From Vibrio sp. 99-8-1 (GTDB lineage: Bacteria > Pseudomonadota > Gammaproteobacteria > Enterobacterales > Vibrionaceae), in contig NZ_VTXE01000005.1 of NCBI RefSeq assembly GCF_013114595.1, positions 108,660 to 172,659 of the forward strand: DNA of 64,000 nucleotides. Direction: 5' to 3'. The translations under genes and the position numbers were made by a program. Positions within the stretch are counted from its first letter, which is position 1. Every line of letters begins with the position of its first letter. Positions 33,786-42,701 of this stretch are shown here, piece by piece. The notes under the pieces are model-generated. The model was not told the origin of the DNA, ran no database searches, and saw only the letters and a program-made list of their open reading frames with translations.

Positions 33786-35771
33786 TTAATATTGAATTTC
33801 TACCATTTGATGGCCTGTCAATTTTCGTACTGAAAAAATAACTCTATCTTTTTCTTTCCTAAATTCTAATTCAATATTTTGCGGGACTAAATTTATTGAT
33901 TTGATGTCAGCATCATATTTAATAGAGATATCCAAGTTATAAATCGGAATAACATCTTCAATGATTAAAGTATCATCCGATTTACGTTCAGGAATATAAT
34001 GAAGTAGATGCAATACATCTCGATGTTGGTCCTGTTGGGTATTTAATGCAGCAATCAAGCTACTAGGACCGTTGTGGCGTAGTAATGGTTCTGGCAATAA
34101 ATTATCAATTGCATCCAAAACCATGTGTTTCACCCAAATGGGCGCGTTTTGCACAAATTGGTTAAATACAGGATGACAAAAGTAGATAACATTGCCGCTT
34201 TTTACTACACCAGGATAACCTACCTGACCAGAAGAAGGCGTATGCATATGAGAGCAAAAATGCTGCCATGTACGATTGAAATAGGGCGTAATCACATTAC
34301 ATAGAACTTCGCTAGTGGGTAGCATCGACACCTCTAGACCTTTCTGATACATAACATGCTCAGTTTTTTGAAGATGTTTGCCTATTGAATCGCTCGGTAA
34401 CAGATAATCTGGGCTAAATGGCGCATCTCCAATGTAAGATACTCCAAATAAATCACTACTAAATGCTTGCTCCTCTGGTTTTAAGCCTGACTTATATGTG
34501 GCTATAACCTTGCCCCCTTGTTCACAGAAATGACGAAGCTGTCGATCTAAAGTTTCATCTACCGGCACCTCATCAGGCAATATCAGCAATTTGTACTGTT
34601 CAAAGTCAGCTTTACTATCGATGATGTCAAATTGATGGCCTCCTTCTACCAATATACGTGTCACGCCATGAAGTACCTTAGCTTGATCCCAAAACTCAAC
34701 GGTCAAGGTAAATTCTTCAGGATTAAGTACACCAATATCTGTTTTGGCTTTTGCTGCAACACACCATGGTTCAACGTCTTTTACTTGTCGATATACTTCA
34801 CCAATAAGATCATAGGTTGCTTTTGAAGGCTGACCATTAGGGTGTAGCTGATCACCTATTGAACACTTACCATTCATTGCCAGCATATGGAATACTTCAA
34901 ACTCCAACGCGGCTTGGTTTTTAAACGAGTGCATGTCTCCCCAAGAGGTATGGAACTTGCCCGTCATACCAATAAAATCATGACCTAAGGTTCTTGCATA
35001 ACGAACAACAGCAGGAAAATGGCCATATCCCCACTCCCCGGTTGGCAAAGACTCAACTTCAAGATGGCTGTAGTGTTCAATCGACTCTCTTATGTCAGGA
35101 GCGATGTGACCTTGATTATAGAAAATCTCACAATCTTGATTAAAGCTACGAATATGAGCGGACATATCCTGTTTAAACTCTTTCATCATCGTAACGGCAA
35201 ATACCATTCGGTCATCTTTTTGGCTGGGATTTAATCCTTTCGCTTTCATATCAGCTCGACACCAACGACACGAACAATCAATCACTTTTACAATATCGAG
35301 AAAAAGCCCTGTCACTGGAAAAATTTCAAATAGCTCAACAATATGCTCTTTTAGCCATGCTCGATATGGCGTGTTAACACACAATGCACGACGAAAAGTA
35401 GGCTCATACAACCCTTCTGTCATTTCTCCTTGCTCACCGATAACGTGCCATTCTGGATTATGTATCGAGATATATTCGTCCCACTGAACCGTGGTATAAA
35501 TAGGTACTCGAATGCCCTTATCCCTCAAGGCCTGAATTTGATCTACTAATAAGCTTTTATTAGTTAAAGTAGGATGAATACGCTCAGAATTGCGCTTTGA
35601 TGGATAATACATATAACCATGATGACAGCGGGCAAAGCACGTAACTGAATTGACACACGCATCAACAAACACATTAGCAAACTGCTGTTTATCAAATGCA
35701 GCTCCTACATTGGGGATGTACTGACTAGTATGAAAGTCAAGATGAACTTGACGATAAGCAATATCTCTCAT
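33786..35771 (-). CDS. GHL6/GH151-like cytoplasmic glycosidase
   Basis: A 661-residue protein without a signal peptide. It begins YRQVHLDFHTSQYIPNVG, the mark of the hypothetical glycosyl hydrolase 6 group that includes GH151 alpha-L-fucosidases. The barrel part has VTGLFLDIVKV (near residue 155) and a Cys pair in CSCRWC, and HLEVESLPTGEWGYG. From about residue 370 a beta-galactosidase-trimerisation-like domain follows (YKLLILPDEVPVDETLDRQLRHFCEQGGKVIATYKSG), and the end is a small beta domain. Its likely role is to release a terminal sugar from the imported glycoside. AAGG precedes the ATG. Family placement is by pattern, not by search. Confidence 0.7.
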   Translation of the reverse strand: MRDIAYRQVHLDFHTSQYIPNVGAAFDKQQFANVFVDACVNSVTCFARCHHGYMYYPSKRNSERIHPTLTNKSLLVDQIQALRDKGIRVPIYTTVQWDEYISIHNPEWHVIGEQGEMTEGLYEPTFRRALCVNTPYRAWLKEHIVELFEIFPVTGLFLDIVKVIDCSCRWCRADMKAKGLNPSQKDDRMVFAVTMMKEFKQDMSAHIRSFNQDCEIFYNQGHIAPDIRESIEHYSHLEVESLPTGEWGYGHFPAVVRYARTLGHDFIGMTGKFHTSWGDMHSFKNQAALEFEVFHMLAMNGKCSIGDQLHPNGQPSKATYDLIGEVYRQVKDVEPWCVAAKAKTDIGVLNPEEFTLTVEFWDQAKVLHGVTRILVEGGHQFDIIDSKADFEQYKLLILPDEVPVDETLDRQLRHFCEQGGKVIATYKSGLKPEEQAFSSDLFGVSYIGDAPFSPDYLLPSDSIGKHLQKTEHVMYQKGLEVSMLPTSEVLCNVITPYFNRTWQHFCSHMHTPSSGQVGYPGVVKSGNVIYFCHPVFNQFVQNAPIWVKHMVLDAIDNLLPEPLLRHNGPSSLIAALNTQQDQHRDVLHLLHYIPERKSDDTLIIEDVIPIYNLDISIKYDADIKSINLVPQNIELEFRKEKDRVIFSVRKLTGHQMVEIQY

Positions 35772-35862
35772 AAATAATACCTTATTAAATTAATAGTTAG
35801 TGTTTATGATGTTCAGCCACAAAATTATCTGCAGGCGCGGCTATCGATAATGGTCGTATGTT

Positions 35863-36555
35863 TTATTTGTCAGTAATCACGTTTGTTAACGAATTAATGC
35901 CACATACTTTGAACAAACTCTTTTTTCCATATTTTGATTTATCAGCAATCAACACTACCTCTTTAGAAATGGCCATTAACGTCTGTTTTATTTGATAGTT
36001 ATATTCATTAGAGTCCCACACACCTGACTCTTCATCGAAACCGACACAAGAGATAAAACTGACATCTGCGGACATATTTGACAGCGAATTAATTGCGACC
36101 GATCCATAAAAGCTGCCATATTTGGCGGAGTATCGTCCGCCAGAGCAGATAACACGAATATTGCTCTTTCTTTCCAACGCCAAAATATTTTTTAGCGAGT
36201 TTGTAATTACTGTGCAGTTAATGTTTGGCATTTGCTGAGACAAACACCAACTTGACGAACTCGCGTCTAAACCAATAACCATATGTTCTTTAATTTGAGC
36301 TAGCGCTTTTTTAACCAAGCTTTCTTTTACTTTTAAGTTATCTTTGGAGCGCTCAGAAAAAGGACGGCCAACATCGGTACTACTCGCTTTGATGTTCATG
36401 ACACTGCCGTGTATTCTTCTTATTTCACCCTGCTCATCCAGTTTTCTCAAATCACGGCGCATGGTTTCCACCGAAACATCAAACTTGTCAGCAAGTTCAC
36501 GAACCGAAACCTTTTCAGATGCATTAATAAACTCTAATACTTTGGTTTTTCTCAT
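35863..36555 (-). CDS. DeoR-family regulator of the fucosidase-like island
   Basis: A 230-residue DeoR/GlpR-type repressor from the ATG at 36555; the open frame runs 15 codons further, but AGGAGG lies before 36555. The helix-turn-helix VSVRELADKFDVSVETMRRDLRKLDEQGEIRRIHGSV is complete, and the sugar-phosphate sensing domain follows, with VIGLDASSSSWCLSQQM, TVITNSLKN, VICSGGRYSAKYGSFYG and the ADKSKYG loop. Its position suggests control of the two glycosidases and symporter. FucR-like effectors would be fuculose phosphate or a related ketose phosphate, but no fucose catabolic genes lie in the window. Confidence 0.88.
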   Translation of the reverse strand: MRKTKVLEFINASEKVSVRELADKFDVSVETMRRDLRKLDEQGEIRRIHGSVMNIKASSTDVGRPFSERSKDNLKVKESLVKKALAQIKEHMVIGLDASSSSWCLSQQMPNINCTVITNSLKNILALERKSNIRVICSGGRYSAKYGSFYGSVAINSLSNMSADVSFISCVGFDEESGVWDSNEYNYQIKQTLMAISKEVVLIADKSKYGKKSLFKVCGINSLTNVITDK

Positions 36556-36600
36556 AAAATGCCTCCTACAACTGTTCTTTAAATTATCAGTAACATACAT

Positions 36601-36688
36601 GACCGTTAGTGATAATGATCTTTCTACAGTTAAAATTGGTCATTTTTTATGCATTTTTGCGACCGAACGGTCAAACGGTCAAACGGTC
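36601..36688. promoter_or_regulatory. GACCGTT operator repeats before the DeoR gene
   Basis: GACCGTT occurs at 36601-36607 on the plus strand and three more times in opposite orientation at 36666-36688 with an 8-base period. The first of these three forms a perfect palindrome, GACCG-AA-CGGTC (36661-36672). The cluster is 46-133 bases upstream of the DeoR start, a likely autoregulatory site. Confidence 0.65.
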
Positions 36689-36830
36689 ATGTGAATGGAC
36701 TAAGAAAGTAGCATCAGCTCTACAAAGTATCTGTTCAGGTAAGATGAAATTCGGCGAGATAAACGCAAATAGATAGGACTGAAGTTGATGAACAACAGAG
36801 TGTGGAGAAAGTGGCCTAGTTCTAAACAAA

Positions 36831-36861
36831 AAACCGCTCTAGCGAATATCTAGAGCGGTTT
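36831..36861 (-). terminator. Intrinsic terminator of the alkyl sulfatase gene
   Basis: AAACCGCTCTAG (36831-36842) pairs perfectly with CTAGAGCGGTTT (36850-36861). On the minus strand the stem runs into six T, about 35 bases after the stop codon. Confidence 0.85.
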
Positions 36862-36895
36862 AGTTAATTATAAATTAACAGTTAAACTTATTATG

Positions 36896-38917
36896 TTATT
36901 TGCTTGGCATCGGTAAAATTTCAAATAAACCATCAAACTCATCCAATGTGGCAGCCAGTTGCCCAAGTAACTCACTCTCACCTTTTACGCTTGCTTGCCC
37001 TGACTCAAATAACGCTTCCAGTGTCGTCTCTCCCAATACCACTTTAGTGAAGTCTGTTTTGTTGATAATCAGTTCAAAGTCTACGCTTGGTAGCTGTTCA
37101 ACTTGGATATTGGCCATATTGGCATTCGACACTTCACCATAATAGAGCTCCTCAACATCTGGGTGGTTAACCGCAAAATTAAAGTTAAGACCCGCTTGCT
37201 CTGCCTTAGTCGCATTTAAACTAACCGCAACAAAATCTAAAAACATCCCCGTTGGTGTGTTGGCAATCACGTCCGCTGATGCCAGTTTAATTGACGGCTG
37301 TATCTCACCAGTTCTGAGCTCCGCCGCACCTTGTAAGTAGCTATTTCTCCATGCCATTGTCTCTGACTGGTAGCCTTGCTGCTCAAAGCTGTCGGCTAAA
37401 GCAAAGCGGTATTCAATGTTGCTTGGCTGACACTGCACTAAATCGTTAAATAGCTGTGAGGCCTGCTGATACTCTCCCTGTTTAAAGTGAGATTGGCCGG
37501 CATTAAACAGCGTATCTTCCCCGGCCGCATTGACGTATACACATGATTTATCAATGGTTTGCAGTGGGTTGGTGTTTACCGGATTCATATCATGATATCC
37601 AAGGTATAAATTAACTACCGCACGGGCATTGTGGCTGTATGAGCCGTGATAACCGTTGGTGTGCCATGTATCTAGCTGAGACTGAGGGATAATCTTCTCG
37701 ATCTCTCTTCCTACATCATTAATCGTTACACCATGATTCGCTAAACGCATTGCCTGATTATGGATAAAGCCGTAATTATCACGTTGTAGCGTCATATACT
37801 GCGAGATTTCATTCACGTCAGTCTCTGCATCATTCCAAACTGGAGCCGAATGAGCAGCATGAATATTGTCGACCAAGCCACTGTCAACAAAGCGCAGTTT
37901 TAATTCTGTGAGGTACTTAGTCCAAACTAATGCGTCACGCACTTTGGCTCCACGGAAAGTATAGATATTATGCATACCATCGTAGGTCAACTCCGCCGTA
38001 TTCAATGAACGATACTCAGGCACATAAAGGACAATCTCGGCAGGCGCTTCAGCACCAGGCATGTTAATCGCATGGAAATCCAATCCATCAATGGTGATCA
38101 CTTTTTCACGCTGTTGAATTTCATCTGTTGGTGCCACCAACGTAACCTTACCGCGGGAGGTACCTAAACCTAATGCATTATCAACGATTCCCTTGGTATT
38201 GTTATCAAGCGTAGTGCCGTACTGGTAATTAGCGCGACGTCCCATGGCAGCACCGGCAATCACATTCTCATCTGCCAGTTCTTTTATGAAGTCTTTTGGT
38301 GCATAAATTTTAGCCTCTGCATCGAAGTCTCCCGACTCAAAGATACCGCGAGATCCTCCAAAATGATCCGCATGCATGTGTGAGTAAATCATACCGGTAA
38401 TTTTGTGCTCGCCATTGATAGCGGGTAAATGCTCTTTGGCAAACGCCCACGAAGCTTGTGCCGCCTCTTTGGATAACAGAGGGTCATGAATTACATAGCC
38501 ATTATCGGTGCGATAGATTGTCATGTTAGAAATGTCAGCCCCACGAATTTGGTACACCCCATCCGTTACTTGATACAAACCACCAGCGGCGTAGTTAAGC
38601 ATGCCTTGGCGCCAGATCGATGGGTTAACGGTAGCAGGCAAGTCTTCTACTGACATCTCGGTCATATATTCGAAACGATTTTTTAGCTCACCCGCTTCAT
38701 GAGTACCAAACTCAGCAATCAAGCCATGGCTTGTTCTATCAAATGCGGAGGTATCTTGCCAAGGCAGTTGTTTAGACAGTTGCGTATTTGTCTTTGCAGT
38801 ATGTGCTGTTGCTGGTTTTCCCTCATAAGTGTCGATTGACGCGTAGTCGTTCGCCGCTGCGCTAAATGACATGACAACTGCTAAAGAAAGTAGTGAAGGT
38901 GCAAAATTCGTTTTCAT
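36896..38917 (-). CDS. Secreted SdsA-type alkyl sulfatase
   Basis: A 673-residue exported enzyme of the metallo-beta-lactamase-fold alkyl sulfatase family (SdsA1/BDS1). It has a signal peptide of about 22 residues (LLSLAVVMSFSAAA). The zinc motif HMHADHFGG is near residue 180, followed by further ligand regions (AAHSAPVW and YHGSYSHNARAVVNLYLGYHDMNP). The later part carries the dimerisation helices and a C-terminal SCP2-like domain (from about 555: ASADVIANTPTGMFLDFVAVSLN) which in SdsA1 holds substrates. It removes sulfate from alkyl esters such as detergents in the periplasm. Length matches the family. Divergent from a LysR gene, as in other sds loci. Confidence 0.92.
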   Translation of the reverse strand: MKTNFAPSLLSLAVVMSFSAAANDYASIDTYEGKPATAHTAKTNTQLSKQLPWQDTSAFDRTSHGLIAEFGTHEAGELKNRFEYMTEMSVEDLPATVNPSIWRQGMLNYAAGGLYQVTDGVYQIRGADISNMTIYRTDNGYVIHDPLLSKEAAQASWAFAKEHLPAINGEHKITGMIYSHMHADHFGGSRGIFESGDFDAEAKIYAPKDFIKELADENVIAGAAMGRRANYQYGTTLDNNTKGIVDNALGLGTSRGKVTLVAPTDEIQQREKVITIDGLDFHAINMPGAEAPAEIVLYVPEYRSLNTAELTYDGMHNIYTFRGAKVRDALVWTKYLTELKLRFVDSGLVDNIHAAHSAPVWNDAETDVNEISQYMTLQRDNYGFIHNQAMRLANHGVTINDVGREIEKIIPQSQLDTWHTNGYHGSYSHNARAVVNLYLGYHDMNPVNTNPLQTIDKSCVYVNAAGEDTLFNAGQSHFKQGEYQQASQLFNDLVQCQPSNIEYRFALADSFEQQGYQSETMAWRNSYLQGAAELRTGEIQPSIKLASADVIANTPTGMFLDFVAVSLNATKAEQAGLNFNFAVNHPDVEELYYGEVSNANMANIQVEQLPSVDFELIINKTDFTKVVLGETTLEALFESGQASVKGESELLGQLAATLDEFDGLFEILPMPSK

Positions 38918-38937
38918 GCTGAGCCTCTTTGTATCTT

Positions 38938-38965
38938 AATTGGTATAGCGCTAATTTAGCCAATT
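38938..38965. promoter_or_regulatory. Inverted repeat in the sulfatase/LysR divergent promoter
   Basis: AATTGG (38938-38943) and CCAATT (38960-38965) flank a palindrome TAGCGCTA (38946-38953) in the gap between the two start codons. It is a good candidate for the LysR regulator's binding site. Confidence 0.5.
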
Positions 38966-39028
38966 GACACATAATGATATATAAATGAAACTACATTTAA
39001 GACATCACATTTTGTTATGAGTTAAAGC

Positions 39029-39922
39029 ATGATAGATAAAATAGATCTAAATCTTCTCAAAGTATTCTCAACGGTTTATCGTCACCAATCGATCACGCTT
39101 GCCGCAGAAGAGATGGAGATGACCCAACCTGGAGTGAGCGGACTGTTAAAGCGCTTACAGCAACAAGTGGGGAGTCAGCTGTTTATTCGCTCTGGCCGAG
39201 GCATCGCCCCAACTCGTCACGCGCAAGAACTGATCCGTCAGGTTGAACCAGCTTTAGAGCAAATTAACAACGCGTTAGAAAATCTAGACGGGTTTAATAC
39301 CGATTATCCACATCGATTTAGGGTGTATACCTCTGAACCGATTATGTTAATGCTATTACCAAAGATTGAGGCCGATAACGAGCTAGGAAAAGTCACTATC
39401 GAGTTGCACCCAACCCGCTCGAACGAAGAACAATTGATCAACGATCTCCATCAACGCCGAGCCGATTTAGCCATTGAATTCTCTAACTACTCTTCTAACT
39501 CTTTTTTTACAGAAGATCTGTTTATTGATGAGATGTGTATTATTGCTAGGAAAGGACACCCAAGGATTTGCAGAACGCTATCTGAAGATCAGTTTTATCA
39601 TGAAAAACACATCACTCTGAAGCTCCGCCGAGAGCAGGTCTATCTCGCGGACTACTTTACAACTGAAAACCTAAAAGAGAGAGCCGTAGCCGCTGAATGC
39701 ACCTCATTGGTTTCACAAATGTCGATGGTCTCAACCAGTGATTGCATAGGCACTATGACCAAAAGCATTGCCGATATGTTTGCAGATAAGATGGAAATTC
39801 AAGTACTGTCTATGCCGTTCACAACCACCGCGATTAATCATCGTTTAATGGTTCATAACCGTGATAAAAAAAGCCCCGCAAGCATCTGGTTAAGAGAGAA
39901 GTTAAAGTCATATTTTAAGTAA
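39029..39922 (+). CDS. LysR-family regulator next to alkyl sulfatase
   Basis: A 297-residue LysR-type activator. The N-terminal helix-turn-helix LLKVFSTVYRHQSITLAAEEMEMTQPGVSGLLKRLQQQVGSQLFIRSGRGIAPT is typical, and the effector-binding domain fills the rest. It is divergent from the sulfatase gene with about 110 bases between, the usual LysR target layout, and SdsB-type LysR proteins control sdsA in Pseudomonas. Sulfatase control is thus a sound inference but unproven. The ribosome site is weak. Confidence 0.88.
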   Translation: MIDKIDLNLLKVFSTVYRHQSITLAAEEMEMTQPGVSGLLKRLQQQVGSQLFIRSGRGIAPTRHAQELIRQVEPALEQINNALENLDGFNTDYPHRFRVYTSEPIMLMLLPKIEADNELGKVTIELHPTRSNEEQLINDLHQRRADLAIEFSNYSSNSFFTEDLFIDEMCIIARKGHPRICRTLSEDQFYHEKHITLKLRREQVYLADYFTTENLKERAVAAECTSLVSQMSMVSTSDCIGTMTKSIADMFADKMEIQVLSMPFTTTAINHRLMVHNRDKKSPASIWLREKLKSYFK

Positions 39923-40014
39923 TCGATCTAACCGCTATAAGGTCACGAATACGCCTTTTCGATTCAAAAACCAAACTATCTAGCCAAAACAAAAAATTAT
40001 ATTTCGACTTTTAT

Positions 40015-40057
40015 GGAAATAATTATTGACTTTAAAATTACAGCGACTATTATTTCC
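40015..40057 (+). promoter_or_regulatory. Promoter enclosed by a 9-bp inverted repeat
   Basis: GGAAATAAT (40015-40023) and ATTATTTCC (40049-40057) are exact reverse complements. Between and inside them lie TTGACT (40026-40031) and TATTAT (40048-40053), spaced 16 bases, a good sigma-70 promoter for the permease at 40091. The arms cover the -10 box and touch the -35 box, so repressor binding is plausible. Confidence 0.6.
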
Positions 40058-40090
40058 ACATATTTAGAAGTATCGATATAGGAAAACAAC

Positions 40091-41167
40091 ATGAGTCCCG
40101 AATTCATCACAATGGCTAAAGAAACGCTGGATATGTTCGCGTTTTTAGCAACCGAACTTATCATTCTATTCTTGGCAATCAGCTACCTTGTTGGTGTGCT
40201 GCAAGAGTTTATTACCCCGGAGAAAATTCAATCCATACTTAGCTCACGCAATGGTAAGGGATATATAATCTCCGCACTGTTAGGCTCCATCACACCATTC
40301 TGTTCATGTTCAACAATACCTTTCCTTAAAGGTTTGCTAAGAGCAAGAGCTGGTTTTGGTCCAATGATGGTCTTTTTGTTCTCAAGCCCTTTACTTAACC
40401 CTGTTATTATTGGCTTGTTTGTCATCACTTTCGGCATCAAAGTCGCGGCATTCTATTTTGCTATGGCGATGATTGTCTCGGTATCTGCTGGCTATGCGTT
40501 AGAAAAGCTCGGCTTCGAGAAATACGTAAAACCTGAAGCGTACGAAGTCGCGAACGCCACGTCCGGTTGCGGCGCATCGACATCAGATTCATCGTCTAGT
40601 TGTGGTTCAACCGCAAAACCGGCCACTGCGTCTAGCTGTAGCTCTAAACCAGAACCAGTTATGGCGTCGACCTCTTGCTGTAACAGCGAACCAACACCTG
40701 CGATGGCATCAGCGTCTTGTTGTGACAGTACCGCTGTCATCGCGCCAGTGGCTGATAATCGTTGGTTACGTATTTGGCGTGCAACGTGGAAAGACTTTAA
40801 ACAAGTTCTGCCTTATTTAATGTTAGGTATTACCCTTGGCTCCGTTATTTACGGTTTCATGCCAACGGATCTTGTTGCTAAGTACGCGGGCAACGGCAAC
40901 TGGTTTGCAGTGCCAATTGCAGCGGTTATCGGTATTCCTCTATACATTCGCGCAGAAGCAGTGATTCCACTTAGTGCGGCATTGGTTTCAAAAGGGATGG
41001 CGTTAGGGTCGGTAATGGCGTTAATTATTGGTAGTGCTGGAGCGAGTCTTACTGAAGTTATCTTGCTTAAATCTATCTTTAAAAATCAAATGATCGCCGC
41101 CTTCCTAGTTGTCATTCTTGGTATGGCCATTAGCGCAGGTTACCTCTACACCGTTATTTTTGGTTAA
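40091..41167 (+). CDS. YraQ/ArsP-type permease with cysteine-rich loop
   Basis: A 358-residue inner-membrane permease of the DUF318/PF03773 family (YraQ, ArsP), eight spans or so. TPFCSCSTIPFLKGLLRA (C71, C73) is the family signature; ArsP homologues export organoarsenicals through this Cys region. Between the two membrane halves (residues about 155-215) is an unusual hydrophilic loop with seven cysteines (160, 171, 183, 196, 197, 210, 211) and a repeated P-x-MAS-x-SCC-[ND]S unit, which looks like a metal or metalloid-binding site. No ArsR gene is adjacent. AGGAAAAC precedes the ATG, and a terminator follows. Substrate not known. Confidence 0.85.
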   Translation: MSPEFITMAKETLDMFAFLATELIILFLAISYLVGVLQEFITPEKIQSILSSRNGKGYIISALLGSITPFCSCSTIPFLKGLLRARAGFGPMMVFLFSSPLLNPVIIGLFVITFGIKVAAFYFAMAMIVSVSAGYALEKLGFEKYVKPEAYEVANATSGCGASTSDSSSSCGSTAKPATASSCSSKPEPVMASTSCCNSEPTPAMASASCCDSTAVIAPVADNRWLRIWRATWKDFKQVLPYLMLGITLGSVIYGFMPTDLVAKYAGNGNWFAVPIAAVIGIPLYIRAEAVIPLSAALVSKGMALGSVMALIIGSAGASLTEVILLKSIFKNQMIAAFLVVILGMAISAGYLYTVIFG

Positions 41168-41257
41168 TAATGGCAAATCAATCCCCAACATAGTCGGTAA
41201 TGTAATTCACTTAAGAAGAGCTGCATTGCAAACTAGTTAGAGAGGCTCTTTATACAA

Positions 41258-41290
41258 CAATACACACCCTTAATAACTGGGTGTGTATTG
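41258..41290 (+). terminator. Terminator of the permease gene
   Basis: CAATACACACCC (41258-41269) pairs perfectly with GGGTGTGTATTG (41279-41290), followed by TTT. It lies about 90 bases after the permease stop and before the end of the convergent RidA gene. Confidence 0.7.
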
Positions 41291-41368
41291 TTTGCTATTG
41301 CTGAACCTAATTCTAATTGCCAATATCCTTGGCCATCCATGTCCGGCTATTTCACGCTAACTACTCAC

Positions 41369-42637
41369 TTATCCTAATTGTGGCGGAGTGCCTTCACCGT
41401 TAGAAACGACAGCATCAATTTGTATCGCAGCATCCATCGGTACTTCGCACACGCCGATCACCGTCCTTGCAGGGTATTTTCCTTTGAAGAAAGTCGAGTA
41501 AACCTCATTAACCCGTTCAATATCACTGATCTCTTTAAGTTGAATAGTCACTTTAACGATATCATCCATTACATGACCAACGTTTTGAATAATGGACTGG
41601 ATATTTTCTAGACACTGTTTTGCTTGGATCTCGATGCCACCAGAAACGATTTGATTCGTTTTTGGATCGATAGGCAATTGACCTGCAATATGATTATAGT
41701 GAGAGAAAGCAACTGATTGAGTTTGTAGGGTATTTACTGGCGCCTGATCGGTACTATTTGCTCTAATCACTATCCCATGTCTGTCTTCAGATTCTTGCGG
41801 AGGCGTCCCTTCCCCATGTGATACCACTGCCTCAACTTGAATCAATGCGCCCAAAGGTAATGCAGAAGCGGAAAATACAGTACGTGCGGGGACATAATTT
41901 ACAGATCTAGCGATAGCCGATTCAGGGAAGAAGGTTGAGTAAACCTCATTTACCATATCAATATCAGAAATGTTCTTAAGGAAAATATTAATTTTGACAA
42001 TATCGTCAATGGGAACACTGATGCTTTCTAAAATATTCTTAATATTTCTTAGGCATTGATATGCCTGCTCTTTCACGCCACCAGCGACCAACGAACCCGT
42101 TGAAGGATCTAAAGGCAACTGAGCCGAAAGGTTGTTGTAATGAGAAAATGCGATCGTTTGTGTCGAAGCAGGGCTGATTGGCGCATTTTCTGTATTGTTC
42201 ACCACTTTTCTCAATGCACATGGGCTTTGCGGCGCAGTGCCTTCACCATTTGAAATAAGAGCATCTATTTGTACTAGTGCACCCACCATAGGCAAAGCCG
42301 CCACTTCAACAATATTTCGGGTTGGTAGATGGTGTTGAAAGTACATTTTATAGACTTGATCGATCATCTCTTTGTCGGCAATATTTTTTACAAACACGTT
42401 GATTTTAATGACATCATCGAGAACGTGACCGATGCTTTCAACTATGGCCTTAATATGCTCTAAACATTGTTTTGCCTGCTCTTTAATTCCTCCAGAAATA
42501 ATTTCACCAGTTTTTATGTCAATCGGAAGTTGAGCTGAAATATTATTATAATGAGAAAAAGCAACTGTCTGTGTTGATATATAGCTAATAGGTGCATCTT
42601 CTGTATTTCTTGAAACTTTAATAATTTCTTCTCTCAT
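41369..42637 (-). CDS. Triple RidA-domain protein
   Basis: A 422-residue protein made of three tandem RidA/YjgF domains (about 1-135, 145-282 and 295-422), each ending in [NH]GEGTxPQ. RidA proteins are normally single 130-residue chains that form trimers and deaminate enamines or imines such as 2-aminoacrylate. The catalytic arginine has counterparts at R107, R252 and R391, but the usual GPY motif is replaced in each domain by TQ[TS][VI]AFSHYN. Domain two has a short insert (ARSVNYV before PARTV). One chain could thus fold as an intramolecular trimer. It is the last gene of the carbamoyltransferase operon. AGAGGAG precedes the ATG. Its reaction is unknown; hydrolysis of a carbamoylated imine is one idea. 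Confidence 0.85.
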   Translation of the reverse strand: MREEIIKVSRNTEDAPISYISTQTVAFSHYNNISAQLPIDIKTGEIISGGIKEQAKQCLEHIKAIVESIGHVLDDVIKINVFVKNIADKEMIDQVYKMYFQHHLPTRNIVEVAALPMVGALVQIDALISNGEGTAPQSPCALRKVVNNTENAPISPASTQTIAFSHYNNLSAQLPLDPSTGSLVAGGVKEQAYQCLRNIKNILESISVPIDDIVKINIFLKNISDIDMVNEVYSTFFPESAIARSVNYVPARTVFSASALPLGALIQVEAVVSHGEGTPPQESEDRHGIVIRANSTDQAPVNTLQTQSVAFSHYNHIAGQLPIDPKTNQIVSGGIEIQAKQCLENIQSIIQNVGHVMDDIVKVTIQLKEISDIERVNEVYSTFFKGKYPARTVIGVCEVPMDAAIQIDAVVSNGEGTPPQLG

Positions 42638-42701
42638 ATCAATAAATCTCCTCTTTGATATGTACTATTATATTTTTCTAATTACTCTTTAATTTATACG
42701 A

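Larger units (their letters stand above)
36556..36895. promoter_or_regulatory. Upstream region of the DeoR gene
   Basis: The 340-base gap contains the repeated GACCGTT boxes and the terminator of the sulfatase gene. No gene is supported. Confidence 0.5.
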
